A DNA stretch of 64,000 nucleotides from Monodelphis domestica (taxonomy: Eukaryota; Chordata; Mammalia; Didelphimorphia; Didelphidae), in NCBI RefSeq assembly GCF_027887165.1, contig NC_077232.1:9229662-9293661 (forward strand). Direction: 5' to 3'. The position numbers were made by a program, and so were the translations under genes. The notes beneath the pieces are model-generated. The model saw only the letters and a program-made list of their open reading frames with translations, ran no database searches and was not told the origin of the DNA. This document shows, piece after piece, positions 1 to 13,100 of the stretch (the first letter of the stretch is position 1; each line of letters starts with the position of its first letter).

Positions 1-345
1 CTATAAGAAATGATAAGCAAGATGATTTCAGAAAAAGCTGGAAAGATCTATCTGAACTGATGCAGAGTGAAATCGGCAGAACTGGAAGAACATTGTAGAC
101 AATAACAGCAATATTGGACAATGATTATCTGTGAAAACTTGGCTCCTCTCCAAAATGCAATGACCTGGGACAATTCTGAAGGACTTTAAGGGGGAAGCTT
201 CTCCATCTCCAGAGAGAACTATTGGAGTCATCTTTCACATCAGTGGATTTATAGTTTTATTTGGGTGATATATGACTTTGCTCTTACAACAATGACCAAT
301 ATGGAACTGTGTATTTCATGAAAATAAAAATGAAATAGTAAAAGA
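1..345 (+). mobile_element. L1 3' end fragment
   Basis: The end of an ORF2-like region (CTGATGCAGAGTGAAATC, then AGAACATTGTA) runs into an L1 3' UTR and A-rich tail. It is similar to 36,040-36,540. Confidence 0.75.
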
Positions 346-448
346 GGAAGAAGAAAAGAAGAAGAGGAAGAAGAAGAGAAAGAGGAAGAAGAACAAGAGC
401 AAGAACAAGGACAAGGACAAGGACAAGGACAAGAACACACACACACAG
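345..448. repeat. GAA-rich and AAGGAC repeats ending in CA repeat
   Basis: AGGAAGAAGA-type blocks are followed by five AAGGAC-like units and a short CA run. They extend from the A-rich tail of the L1 fragment at 1-345. Confidence 0.85.
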
Positions 449-1028
449 CGCCTTTTCTTCTGGCTAAATCTCCCCAATCCCTTCTGCTGACCCTCACAGG
501 ACGTTAACCCTCGCGGCTCTGGTAGTCCCATTCTGGACAGCCTCGTGAGCTAGTTTTCTGCCTTCTTCGGTCAAGGACGAGATATCTGCTCTGTTGATGG
601 CGTTGCTGTGCCTGGGGAGAAGGAGATACTTTCTCTTCGCCCACTTAGGGAATTCGGACGCACACATGCATGGGATGGAGAATGTGCTTCATCTCGATCT
701 GGTGCGAGTTAGAGATTTCCCAAAGCATGGTCCACAATCTCCCTTAGGGAGAAGCGTGGAAAGGGGAGGAGCATAGAAATGGTTGCTAAGAGACCCTCTA
801 ACCAAGTGGGCGTGGCAGTCCTGCCTTTGCCCCCGGACCCACAATTCAGTTCTTCAGCCGCTAAGCACCTGGTTCCTAGGAATAATTAAAAGAGGGAGCT
901 GGGCTCCTCCCGAGCGCCCTCGCCGCCCGGGACCGGTCCCCCTAGTGCCCCGAATCCCTCCCCCAAGCTCAAGAGAGGGTGTGCCTTTATGACACTCGCC
1001 CCAGACTGGTCCCCACCCTCCATCTCAC
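449..1028 (-). other. Start of SLC22A12-like intron 5, no exon seen
   Basis: Searched on the minus strand for exon 6 (after MLTLE); none recognised. Unique, moderately GC-rich sequence. Confidence 0.5.
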
Positions 1029-1152
1029 CTCCAAGGTCAGCATCTCCCCCGCTTCCTTTTTCCCATTGATTCGAGCGACCCTTCGGAGTTCCCGGAGCGC
1101 AGAGTCCAGTTTGCCAGTGATGAGCAGCCATCGGGCAGACTCCGCCATCCAC
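1029..1152 (-). CDS. SLC22A12: SLC22A12-like exon 5
   Basis: This 124-bp exon has a CAG acceptor and a GAG|GTGAGAT donor. It encodes [20 protein letters not shown] and [18 protein letters not shown], then TLE. This is the conserved ESARWL motif and the start of the large intracellular loop. It ends in phase 0; exon 6 is expected to the left of position 1. Confidence 0.95.
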
Positions 1153-4100
1153 CTGATCAGAGGAGCCGTGCAAAGCTGCAGAGTTAGCTTGGGACAGGAT
1201 GGCCGGCTCCCTGCTCCTCCTCTGCCCTCCCAAACTTCCCAACCCCTAAGATATCGGGAGTCATGGATTTCCATGGCTTTACTACTAACTAGCAACAACT
1301 GGCGTGTCTACAGTGCCTCAAGGTTCCAAAAGCTTTTTAAAACAGAATCTTCACAATGGCTTAGGAGGTTGGTGCTGTTCCCATTTTACAGTTGAGGAAA
1401 CTGAGTCTGAGAAAGGAGGATGGGTCTTGCTGAGGAGCATTCCGCTTTTAAGTAGAAAAAGGGGGTTATACCAGATGACTTCTGAAGGCCCTTCTAGCTC
1501 CTGCATTCAGAGATTCTAGTGGGGTCAGTCTCTTCCAACCTCATGTACATCTTTCCTACCCCCACAAGAAAAGCAAAGTGTTGTAAGAAACATAGTAGAA
1601 AGAGCAAGAGAGAGCACTCTAGGCTTGGATTCAGAAAGTCCTGAATTCAAATTCTGACTTCCTAGCTGTGTGATCCTGAGGAAGTCACTTAAGGCCTGTT
1701 TGCCTCAGTTTTCTCACCTGCAAAATGGGAATAATGATAGCACCTGCCAGTTGTAAGGATCCAATGCAATAATAAATGTGAAGCACTTATTAGTGCTATA
1801 TTAATGTTAGCTATTATTACTATCACACAATAATCTTTCTATAATGCCCCCAGTTTCCTTTATGGATTGTCTTCTCCCATTAGACTACAAGCCCACTGAG
1901 GGCAGGGATGATCTTTCTTTCTTTTGAAACCATTACCTTCTGCTTAAATTTATCATTAAGCATATGTACCAAAGCAGAAGAAAGGTAAGGACCAGGCAAT
2001 GGGGGTTAAGTGACTTGCCCAGGGTCACACAGCTAGGAGGTGTCTTAAGCCAGATTTTGAACCCAGGATCTCCCATCTCCAAGCATGGAGTTCTATCCAC
2101 TGAGCCACCTAGCTGCCCCCAGGGATGGTCTTTCTGTTTGCATTCCTATTCTCAGTGCTTAACAGTGCCTTCCACATAGTAAGGCTTCAATAAATTTGTG
2201 TTGGCTTGTCCATTTGACTCCTGTGTAGTTAGAGAGCCAGTTCAAAGAGGGAAAAGAGATAAAACAAGTGAGAGTTTCATCTCCTTCTGCATCCCTTTGT
2301 AGGGATAATTTTAGAGTTGTGACCTAATCTAAATTAATTTTGGTCGCCAGGGAATATCCCAAATAAAATACCCAAGTCCGTTTTTAAAAAAAATTTATGG
2401 TGGTTTAATTAATATAGAGGGAAGGAATTAAGGAGAAGGAAGAGGGAAACGGTGTAGGATTTCTCCTGCCTGGCCTGTGCCAGGATGAGTTCAAAGTCCT
2501 CCGCCACGAGGTCTCTGAAGAAGATTAGTGGCTTCTAAGAGGATAGTGTTTGGAAGGTAAAGGAGAAAGAATCAGCCTAAACTCCGATAGAGCTCAGTAA
2601 AGATGCCTCACCTGAACTAGGCTACTCAGCTTCCTCCAGTATGGTATCAAGGAAAACTCACAATAGCAGCCACTACCCAAGATGCCAAAATGCTCACCAC
2701 GCTCCACCAGCCACCTCTCCGCCACCAAAGAGGCCAGAGAGAGGAAGTGATGCGAAATATATAGATGGTTTTACATCACTTTCCTACGTCTCACATGTAC
2801 CAATGGTAGCTTAAGCTTGACTTAGGACAGCCCAGGGGTCTGTCAGCTATTTCTGATTTGTCATTTTCTAGTACATGTCTGTCATAGGCCATCCTCCTCA
2901 ATACTTAATCCTTAAGTATGGGTGTAAACATTCCTGTTTTTGTTAGACTAAGTAGGGTGGAGTAATCTAAAGTTCACACCTTTGGGTGATCTAGGGGGGA
3001 AAGCTGAGAGGGAGAAGATGGAGACTTGCTCTGCACTCGGTCACGGATTCTGTGTCCTTTGCTCCCACTTCTTGTTCCCTCTAGATAACTAAAATGGCCC
3101 CATGGCCAAGGGAGTGGAACTGGATGGGGCATCACCAGGAGCACCATAGAATGAAGAGACTGAACCCAAGGCTCTGGAAGGGCCCTTGCAGTGCTAACAC
3201 TCTTTGGGAAGCTCCTCAAGGGACACCCCCCTCTAGGCTGTCAGAGCTTGACCCTCCAACCCCCTAGCAAAGAGCAGTTACCAGGAGTAGAGGAAGCAGA
3301 ATCCACAGGGCAGAACCAGAGCCAGATGAAGCATCTGCCAGTCCCGGATGAAGTATGCCAGCCCGCTCAGCATCAACACACCTAGACTAAAGCCTGAGGA
3401 TAAGACGGTGATGGCCGTGGTCCGGGATTGGCTCGGCGTCCATTCTACCACTAAAAGGAAATCCACGGCAGAATTAGAGGGCAAAAGGAATGTTGTCCTC
3501 GATGTGGGGGGCCACCCCAGCAATTTCATTGGTATAGGGAGGCCCATCACATCATACAATTCGCATTATAACTTTTCTGTTGTACTTTATATTTATAAAG
3601 TGCCCCCCTCACCACCACCCCATGAACCGGTCCCTGCAAATATCATCTCCAATTGAGAGACGAAGACCCTAAAACTCTGAGAGGAAAGGAAATCACTCGG
3701 GGTCCCACAATTGTAATAAAAATAGCAGACATGTATATTGGGGGGTTGTTTAACCCTTACTTTCTGCCTTATTGGTTCCAAGGCAGAAGAGTGGTAGGCT
3801 AGGCAATGGGGGTTAAATGACTTGTCCAGGGTCACACAGCTAGGAAGTACCTGAGGTCAGATTTGAACCCAGGACCTCCCGTCTCTAGGCCTCGCTCTAA
3901 TCCCCTGCCCCCTTATATTGAGCTTTAAATTTTGCAGTCTTTTCATTATTTCAAATGACTGTCCCATAAAGAGAGACTTTAGATATCATTATTTTATCCT
4001 CAAAAAGAAAAGAACAGAGAGATCAATTATGGGTGACACCAACAGTCCAGGTGTGGCCTGTGCCACCATGGCGGCTGTGTGAGTGGAGAGAAGAGGACGT

Positions 4101-7100
4101 ATCCAAGAGACATTAGGAAGATAGACAAGACAGAATCTGGCGATGGATGATGGATGGATGGATGGATGGATGGATGGATGGATGGATGGAGGGATGGATG
4201 GATGGATGGAGGGATGGATGACTCGTGGTGGGAGGGGAGGGAAATCTGGCCGGCAGAGCTTGATGTCTTCGGAGAGGAAATCATGAGATCCACTTTGGAG
4301 ATGCTGTTTGGGCCGCTGCCTGGAAAGCCGGACGAGAGGTCCCGGAGGCCAGTGTAGCCATGGGGCCAAACGGAGCTCAGGAGAGAGGCTAGAGCTGGGT
4401 ATGTGCGTCTGGGAATCGCTTGCATAGACAGTGGCTGAGCCCTTGGGAGCTCCCAAGAACAGTGGCAGAGAGGAGAAGAGCCGAGGGTCCCGGACGGAGC
4501 TGTGGGGGCCAGTCAGGTGGAGGCTGGGTCTGAGTGAGGCTGCAGAGAAGGCTTCAGCCCTCGGGGGTCCGGCCTGCTCCCAGGGCCTTTTGACAGCCCC
4601 CACCACGTGGTCCCGGGAGTCCTCCACGCGGTCCATCTCTACCCCCAGAGGCTTCTGCCTTTGCCTTCAGGGAATCCTGGGTCCCTCTAAAGAGCCCTGG
4701 GAGCCCGGAGCCCCCAGCTCTGGGTTCTAGTCCTCCCTCTGCCCAGAACTCATTGTACGCCTTTAGGGAGATTCCTGGCCTCCCCAGAGTGTCGCTGGGC
4801 TCCGCTCTGGCTTTCAGAGCGAGGGGCAGGGCAGACTTACGGAGGGACGGGCTGGCTATGAGCACGCCGCCCACTGCGAAGCCGGTCAGGGAACGGCAGG
4901 CACAGTAGAAGGGGAAGCTCGGTGCAAAGGCAGAACTGCTCCCGCCAGCTGCCATCATCAGGTAGCAGGCCATGATTATCATCTTCCGGCCAAACCTGAG
5001 TCACAGAAAATGGACGGATTAGAGCAGGGCCAGCAGAGGGGGGACGACTGTCCTGGTGAGCCAATGGCTAGAGCCTCAGCCCGCATCTCCTTCCTCTTGG
5101 AAGGTCCAGCTGTTCCCTCGGTGTGCCCTGCCCTCCTTCCCCAGCTCCCCTCCTGCTGCTCTGCCGCTCACTAGCCAGGTGACCCTGGGTAAGTCATTTC
5201 CCCTCTCCGGGCCTCATGGTCCCCCCCTGTAAAAATGGAGGTCTTGCTAACCTCGTCTTGAGTCGTGGGCTCCTTCGGCAGTCTAGTGAAGCCCATGAAT
5301 TGCTTCTCAGCCTCATGCCGTGAAAGGCCTAAAGGAAGCCCCGGCAGCAAGTTAACTGACCCTGAGGTACAGGGATCCAAAGCTCTGGCCACCAGCCTTC
5401 TGGGCTGAGCTCTCACAGCAGGCTGGGCTGGGAGGGTCTCGGGAAGATGCCCCCCCACGGTCAGGCCAGAACACTTGGGGTCCGACTGCACGCCCAGGGG
5501 CGGCGAGGCCTCCGGCACCGCCTTCCGTGCCTTTGGCCCGCTCCTGGGCCCGGGCTGTGCCCCCTTCTGACCGGCCCCAGAGCATCCTGGGAGGCCCCGA
5601 GGTTCCACCCAGCCGGAAGCCCTTTGCTGCCCCCCCCAGCTCCTTCCCGCTGATTCCCTCCTCAGGTTATGTGTCCCGTTATAGTAACAGGCCTGGCCGA
5701 CCTGAGTCCCGGCCTTTGTGCCCAGGCGGGCAGCTCCCCGGCGGCCCAGGACACGGACAGAGTCTGTTTCTCGTTCTCTGATCGCGCAGTGCCGAAACGA
5801 ATGATTGATCGGCTTCTGAGTCAGGACCCAATGGATGTCCTAAAGGGCCCGAGAGGACAGCGAGCGGCTGCCTCTCTCCAGCCTGCCTGGCGACATTCAG
5901 ATGAGGAAGCAACAAGCACCTACACCTCTGGGTGTTGGGGGGGGGGAGACAGAGAGGGAGAGAGGGAGAGACAGAGAGGAAGAGAGGGAGAGAGGGAGAG
6001 AGAAAGAGGAAGAGAGGGAGAGACAGAGAAAGGGAGAGACAGAGAGGGAGAGAGAGAGAGACAGAGACAGAGAGAGAGAGAAACAGAGACAGAGAGGGAG
6101 AGAGAAAGAAGAAGAGAGGGAGAGACAGAGAAAGGGAGAGACAGAGAGAGAGAGACAGAGACAGAGAGGGAGAGAGAGACAGAGAGGGAGAGAGAGACAG
6201 AGAGACAGACACAGAGAGAGACAGAGAGGGAGAGAGAGAGAGGAAGAGAGGGAGAGACAGAGAAAGGGAGAGACAGAGAGGGAGAGAGGAAGAGAGGGAG
6301 AGAGAAAGAGGAAGAGAGGGAGAGAGGGAGAGACAGAGACAGAGAGGGAGAGAGAGACAGAGAGGGAGAGAGAGAGACAGAGAGACAGACAGAGAGAGAC
6401 AGACAGACAGAGAGGGAGAGAGAAAGAGGAAGAGAGGGAGAGACAGAGAAAGGGAGAGACAGAGAGAGACAGAGACAGAGAGGGAGAGAGAGACAGAGAG
6501 ACAGAGAGGGAGAGAGAGACAGAGAGACAGAGAGGGAGAGAGGGAGAGAGAAAGAGGAAGACAGAGGGAGAGAGGGAGAGACAGAGACAGAGGCAAAGGA
6601 AGAGAGAGACAGACAGACAGTGACAGAGAGGGAAAGACAGGCAGAGAGGAAGGGAGGGAGGGAGAACGAGAAGAAGAGAGAAAGAGGCAGAGACAGAGAC
6701 AGGCAAAAACAACTCTATCAATGTACTCTTCCAACCTGGGCTGGCTCAGAGCATATGCTCTCACTGTTGCTTCTAGCCCGCCTGCTTCCATCCTTTCCTT
6801 TTTAAGGAGCTTTATTGGAGACGAACAGAACTCTGGTGCTACCTTGTGAGCTTCCTTAAGTTGGGGAAGCCACCCAGAGCTGGAGTATCTGAGGATGCCT
6901 CGGTGCTGTTCATCCCTCCTAACACAGCCGGGCTTGGACTTCATGCTATCAGCCCTCTGGCTCCAGGGTCTCTGTACAGAGGAGGCATTTGCTACAAAGT
7001 CCTCAGGGGCTTCCATGAGTGGAGGCAGAGCCCTAGCCCTGCTCTGCTCAGCATTGGGGCAGAAGCCATCTCTCAGAAACTAAGGCAAGCACTGGCTGAA

Positions 7101-10100
7101 TTATGGGGCTGCCTGGCTCCGTTTTTCACCACAGAACCAGATCCCCAGGAACTATCAGGAATGGAGGCTCCAGGGGGCAGCTGGGTGGCTCAGTGGATGG
7201 AGAGTCAAGCCTAGAGACGGGAGGTCCTGGGTTCCAATCTGGCCTCAGACACTTCCCAGCTGTGTGACCCTGGGCAAGTCACTTGACCCCCATTGCCTAG
7301 CTCTTATTGCCCTTCTGACTCGGAACCAATGTACAGTAGTGATTCTAAGATGGAAGGTGAGGGGTTAAAAAAGAAAAAGGAACAGAGGCTCCATGAACCA
7401 GGGGACACTCACCTGTCAGAAATGTAGCCCCACACAATACTGCCTATTAGGATCCCAGTCATGTAGACAGCTTGTGGTATCATCTTCAAGGCCATGGACT
7501 CACAGACCAGATCCCACTGAAAGCAAAGGAGGGAAGAGCAATAAAGTGTATGAAAAGCTGACAGCTGAAAGGATACTCGGATGGTCTCAACTGACAGTCC
7601 AAACAGATTATAGAAAGAATGATGGGGGGACTGAGTAGCTCAGTGGATTGAGAGCTAGGCTCAGAGATGGGAGGTCCTGGGTTCAAATCTGGCCTCAGAT
7701 ACTTCCTAGCTGTGTGACCCTGGGCAGGTCACTTAACCCCCATTGCCTAACCCTTCCCACTCTTCTGTCTTGGAACCAATACACAGTAATGATTCCAAGA
7801 CATAAGGTAAGGGAGAAAGAGAGAGAGAGGAAGGAAGGAAGGAAGGAAGGAAGGAAGGAAGGAAGGAAGGAAGGAAGGAAGGAAGGAAGGAAGGAAGGAA
7901 GGAAGGAAGGATCATGGGAAGGAAGGAAGGATCATGGGAAGGAAGGAAGGAAGGAAGGAAGGAAGGAAGGAAGGAAGGAAGGAAGGAAGGAAGGAAGGAA
8001 GGAAGGAAGGAAGGAAGGAAGGAAGGAAGGAAGGAAGGAAGGAAGGGGCAATTATGCCATTCTCCCAAATAAGCTGTTTCTCATGTTCTCCAGCTGACTG
8101 TCAACTCCTCCAGGATTGTTTCCTTCAGGACTCTCAGGTCGGAGAACCTAGCTATGGACTGGAACTGGTGACTCCCAGCTAGGGGAGGAACTAACCTTTT
8201 AGACTCAGAATTATTCTTTGTTTTACTGATGAGGAAAGTGGGTCTCTGATGACATGTTAATGCTGTTAAAAGAGCTGTTCAAAATGAAGAATGATAAAGA
8301 GAATTGCCCTCAGTCACCCAGCTAGTCAGTGTTAGAGGCAGGATTTGAACACAAGTCTTCCTGAATCCAAGCCCATGACTCTAATCAAGACACCTCACTA
8401 CCTCCCAAGAACTTCCTTGCATTTAAATTTTCTCTATATTTAAACACAGAGCAGCTGTTGGCAATCTATTTATACATACTAACAGCAGGAATTTGGGGGG
8501 AAATAAAAATTGGGATAGAATCTGTTGCCTCAGAGCATCTGGCCATGAGTTTTTGGGTTGTCGTCTCCTCCCTAAGGGCAGCCGGTGGCACAGTGAATAG
8601 AACTATGGGGCTTGAAGTCAGGGAAATCTGAGTTCAAGTCTGACATTTAGTAGCTATGTGACCCTGGGCAAGTCACTTCACCCTGTCTGCCTCAGTTTTA
8701 TCATATGTAAAATGAGAGAAGGAAATAGTGAACCACCAGCTCTCTGTATCTCTGCCAAGAAAAACCCGAATGGGATCACAGTCAGATATGCCTGAAAAAA
8801 AGGACTGAACACCAATAGTCTCCTCTCTCCTCCCTTCAGTTGCATGGGGGAGCCAAGGGAACTGGGGGGGGGGGTGGCGGCATTCAGGCTCTTACAGTTC
8901 TTGTGGGCTTTTGTTGTTGTTGTTTTGGGCCAAGCTTCCCCTGCCCCTACCAAATGGCCTCAGAGACCCAGGATCCCTATAAAGCAGTAAGGCTTCCAAA
9001 CTGTAAGGCAGCTAAATGGTTCTAAGAGGACAGAGTGCTGGACCTGGAGGCAAGAAAACTTGAGTTGAAATCCAGTGTCTGACATTTAACTAGCTGTATG
9101 ACCTGGGTAAGTCACTTGATCACTGTTTGCCTCAGTTTTCTCATCTGTAAAATGGGGATAATAATAGCATTTACCTCCCAGGGTCCAATGAGGATTAAAT
9201 AAGATACTTGTAAAGCCTTTTTGAGTGCCTTGCATAGAGTAGGTGCTATATAAATGGTAGCCATTGTTACTGTTATTTTATTATCAGTAGGGGGCAGCAG
9301 AGGAGTCAAGAAGCAAAGGTCAAAATTACTGGAAATTCTCAAGTCCAATTGCCTTATAAATGCACCCACTTTTTTTTTCAACTCCTGAAGTAGGATAGTA
9401 CTAACGAGTATGAAAAGTCCACGAGACTTCAGTGCTGTGTCCCCAGTCCAGCCTAACCAACCATCCCCAGGTCTGGGTTCCCAGGAACCCTTTGCTCTGT
9501 GAGAGTGAGTGATGCCTTGCAGTTAATCTAGGAGTTTCCCTGCCTAAATCTCTGACTGAGAATGGAACCCCCATAGGGTCAGGGGCTATCTCATTTTTGT
9601 ATTGGTTTTCCTAAGTGACTAGCACTCTACCTGGAAGCTAGTAGGTCCCTGATTAATGTTGATTAATTGATAAGAATCCCAGGCTCTCTTGGTTGGGTTA
9701 ATTAATTTATATTAATATTAAGAATATTATTGGGGAGCAGCTAGGTAACTCAGCAGATAGAGAGCCAGGCCTGGAAATGGAGGTCCTAGGTTTCAATCTG
9801 GCCTCAGAGACTTCCTACCTGTGTAACTATGGACAAGTCAGTTAACCTCCATTATCTAGTCTTTACCACTCTTAAAAAAAAAAAAGGCACAGCTAGTGAC
9901 ATTGAGCGTAAATGGGATAAATTCACCCATGGAATGAAAATGGATAGCAGAAAGGATCAAAAACAAGGATCTGACAATGTGTTGTTTGCAAGAAACACAT
10001 TGAAAATAAGAGATATACATAGAGTGAAGGTAAGGGGCTGTAGCAGAATATACTCTGTCTCAGCTAATCCAGAGAAGGCACAGGTAGTAGTCATGATCTC

Positions 10101-13100
10101 TGACAGAGTTGAAGCTAAAATGGATATCATTGGGTACTATAGATAATGAAGTATTATCAATATTGAACCTGTGTGCACCAAGAGTTATAGCATGCAGAGT
10201 TTTAAAGGAAAAATTAAATGAGATTCATATAGAAATAGATAACAACATAATAATAGTGACCAACTTTAATTTTTCCCTCTCAGAACTAGATAAATTTAAC
10301 CAAAATACAAGTAAGAAAGAAGTTAAGGAGATGAATAGAACCTTAGATAAAGTTAAATATGATAAATATCTGGAGAACTCCCATATACCTGCATGAGGCT
10401 AGTAGTGAATCTAAGCCTGAGCATATACATAATCCAAACATAGTTTCTGGTGGGACAATTATGGTTTAGAGAACATAAATACTCTGCAAAAGTCTTACTT
10501 CCTGCATTCCTGAGAGGTTGTGTCATTGGAACAAAAGTTCTACTAGATATGACAAAGCTAGAAAGATTTGATTTAGGAAAGAGTCTAGTTCCGGAAATAG
10601 ATTGTGTCTGCTGCCTAAGGATCAATCTAATTAAATATGACTCTAGTGATGTATATTAACTGAGAACCAACAAGGTTAAGTGCAGTGACCTCATGGAAAT
10701 AGAGTTCCTCTTCCCAGATGTTTGTAACATACCATTCCTGCTGAGTATGCCAAAACATAGAAATCTTAGTTCAAGGCTGCATAAACAGTTCCAAGAAATC
10801 CTGAGAATGGGTCAACTCTCCTGTTCACATTCTGGGCAGGATTGGGGAGGATAGATTGTGTCTCTCGAGAAGAGCTTTAAATCTGGTGTGCTGCTTACAA
10901 TAAATGTTCATTATCCCTCTTTGACAATGTTCCAGTCTTTCTTTCTTGCGACTCCGTAGCAGTCCCCAGCAGTTAAGTTGATAAAATTAAATGCTAATAG
11001 GAACATGTAGAAACAGTCCCAATATTATGTTGTTAGAGCAACTGTGACTTTTTTTTTTTTAGAAAATAAGATTGAAACATGCATTAAGAGTTGTAAAACT
11101 GTGAAAGGAACAGAACCAGGAGAACATTGTACACAGAGACTGATACACTGTGGTACAATCAAATGTAATGGACTTCGTTAGTGGCAATGCAGTGATCCTG
11201 AACAACTCAGAGGGACTTATGAGAAAGAACATTATCCACATCCAGAGAAAGAACCGAGGGAGCGGAAACACAGAAGAAAAACAACTGCTTGATCACATGG
11301 TTCAATGGGGACATGATTGGGGATGTAGACTCTAAATGATCACCCTGGTGCAAATATTAATAATATGGAAATAGATCTTTATCAATGACACATGTTAAAC
11401 CCAGTGGAATTGCACATCAGCTACGGGATTGGTGGGAGGGGAGGGAAAGAACATGAATCATGTAACCATGGAAAAATATTCTAAACTAACTGATTAAATA
11501 AAATTTTCAAAAAATAAACTATCGTAATAGTCTTCCAATAGTTGTAAAGCTGTTCATGCTCTTTGACTTAGGATCCCATTACGAGAATTTGACCTCAGAG
11601 CATTATTGAGAAGGTAAAAAGTTGTGAATGTATGAACGTATTCATGGAAGCTTTGCTTGTAATGATCAAATAACTGGAAATAACACGAATGCAATGAATG
11701 AGAGATTGAAATGTCTAAATAAATTGCTATATTTGAATGTAATGGAGTGTATTATGTTATTAGAAATGTCAAGCATTGGAAATATAAAGTAATACAAAGA
11801 GATAAAAAGTGAATAAAAGAGAAAAAGAATACTATAGACTATGATTATATTTTTAAAAAATAACAGCCATAAAAGCAAGAGAAAAAAGTATTCAACTAAA
11901 ACAAATCCAAAGGGAACTCAAAAGCAGAGGATGTTTATATTAGCACATATAGAGAATTTGCATAATTTAAATAAATTGTAAACAATGTGGAGTTTTTAGT
12001 TTGGGACATAATTTTTATGCATTTGTTTATTTAAATGTGTTTTGGTGGTGGTAGTTACTAAGTATATAATTTTAAAAATTGGTGAGAACAAAAACTCACT
12101 GCACCAAAAAAAAGGAATACTATTGTTCCTGTTATTTGCATAAGTTAAAGATAAAAAATAAAAGTTGGGAAGCATATTATCAATAATTAAACATCTGTAG
12201 ATGCTAGATTATATGGTTGTGTGTATGCGATTTGTTTGGCATGGAATTATCATTAATTCTGTATTTTTGAAAAATAAAATAAGTGGCAACAAAATAATCT
12301 ACCGTGTTGTTTTATAAAAAGGGGGGCAGAGAAAACTGGGTGCCGGTTTTTTTAAAGAATGGGAGCATCAATCACTACATAGAGTTTGGAAACCATTGCC
12401 ATAAAGGGTCCAGTGGACAGTAAAGGGGATTTTTGAACCCTAAGTCAGAAGATCGGAACAGAGACATTGCTTTGGTGAGTAGATGGCAATAAGATTCAAA
12501 ACAGAATCGAAGGCTGTGGTGGCTACTTAACTGGCTGATTATTCTGTGTCGGGTAAGGTTGTTTGATTGATTTAAAAGTCGCTGATTGATAGACAAGGAG
12601 AGTTGGATTCACTCCTCACGATATCTACACCTTGTGTAACATATGTGTTGCATTGTATGTAAATTATTTTCTATGGCATGCTAATGTCGTGTATAAACAC
12701 ATGTATATATTCAATAACATACGGATATGTGTGTGCATGTATGTGTACATGTCATCTGTAAAATTATGAGGCATCCATGCCTCACCCACCAGTGGTGCAT
12801 GTAACCCTCTTGAGAGAACAAGTAAACCACCATTTACCCATCTGCCTTCTGAGCTGGGTTATTTGGGCAGAAACTTGAAAATTTTCCCAATGCTCAATAG
12901 TCGAACGACTTATCCAGTCACTTAGCATCTCTCAGTCTGTTTTCTCATCTATAAAATGGGTACAGTAATAGCACTTTGCTCCCCACACTGATGTGAGAAT
13001 AACACGAGATGATATGTGTAAAGGGCTTCTCAACCCTTAAGGAGCTACAGAGATGCCAGGTATGATTATTAGCTCTACGTAAGAACGTTCATCAGAGATG

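Noticed and set aside
1..1028. Search for SLC22A exon 6
   Set aside because: No minus-strand segment continues the sequence after exon 5 between framed splice sites; the exon is presumed outside the window.
4027..4636. Open frames around the GGAT repeat
   Set aside because: Ser-Ile-His-Pro repeat translation in intron 3, with no recognisable domain.
5679..7016. Open frames of 240-445 codons across the GA tract
   Set aside because: Low-complexity Arg-Glu or Ser-Leu-Pro translation of a polypurine repeat in an intron.
7648..8182. Lys-Glu-Gly-Arg repeat proteins
   Set aside because: Translation of the GGAA microsatellite; same for 22,436-22,790.
9690..9715. HNF1-like site (GGTTAATTAATTTA) in transporter intron 1
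   Set aside because: Matches only half of the palindromic HNF1 consensus and sits in AT-rich DNA, so a chance match is likely.
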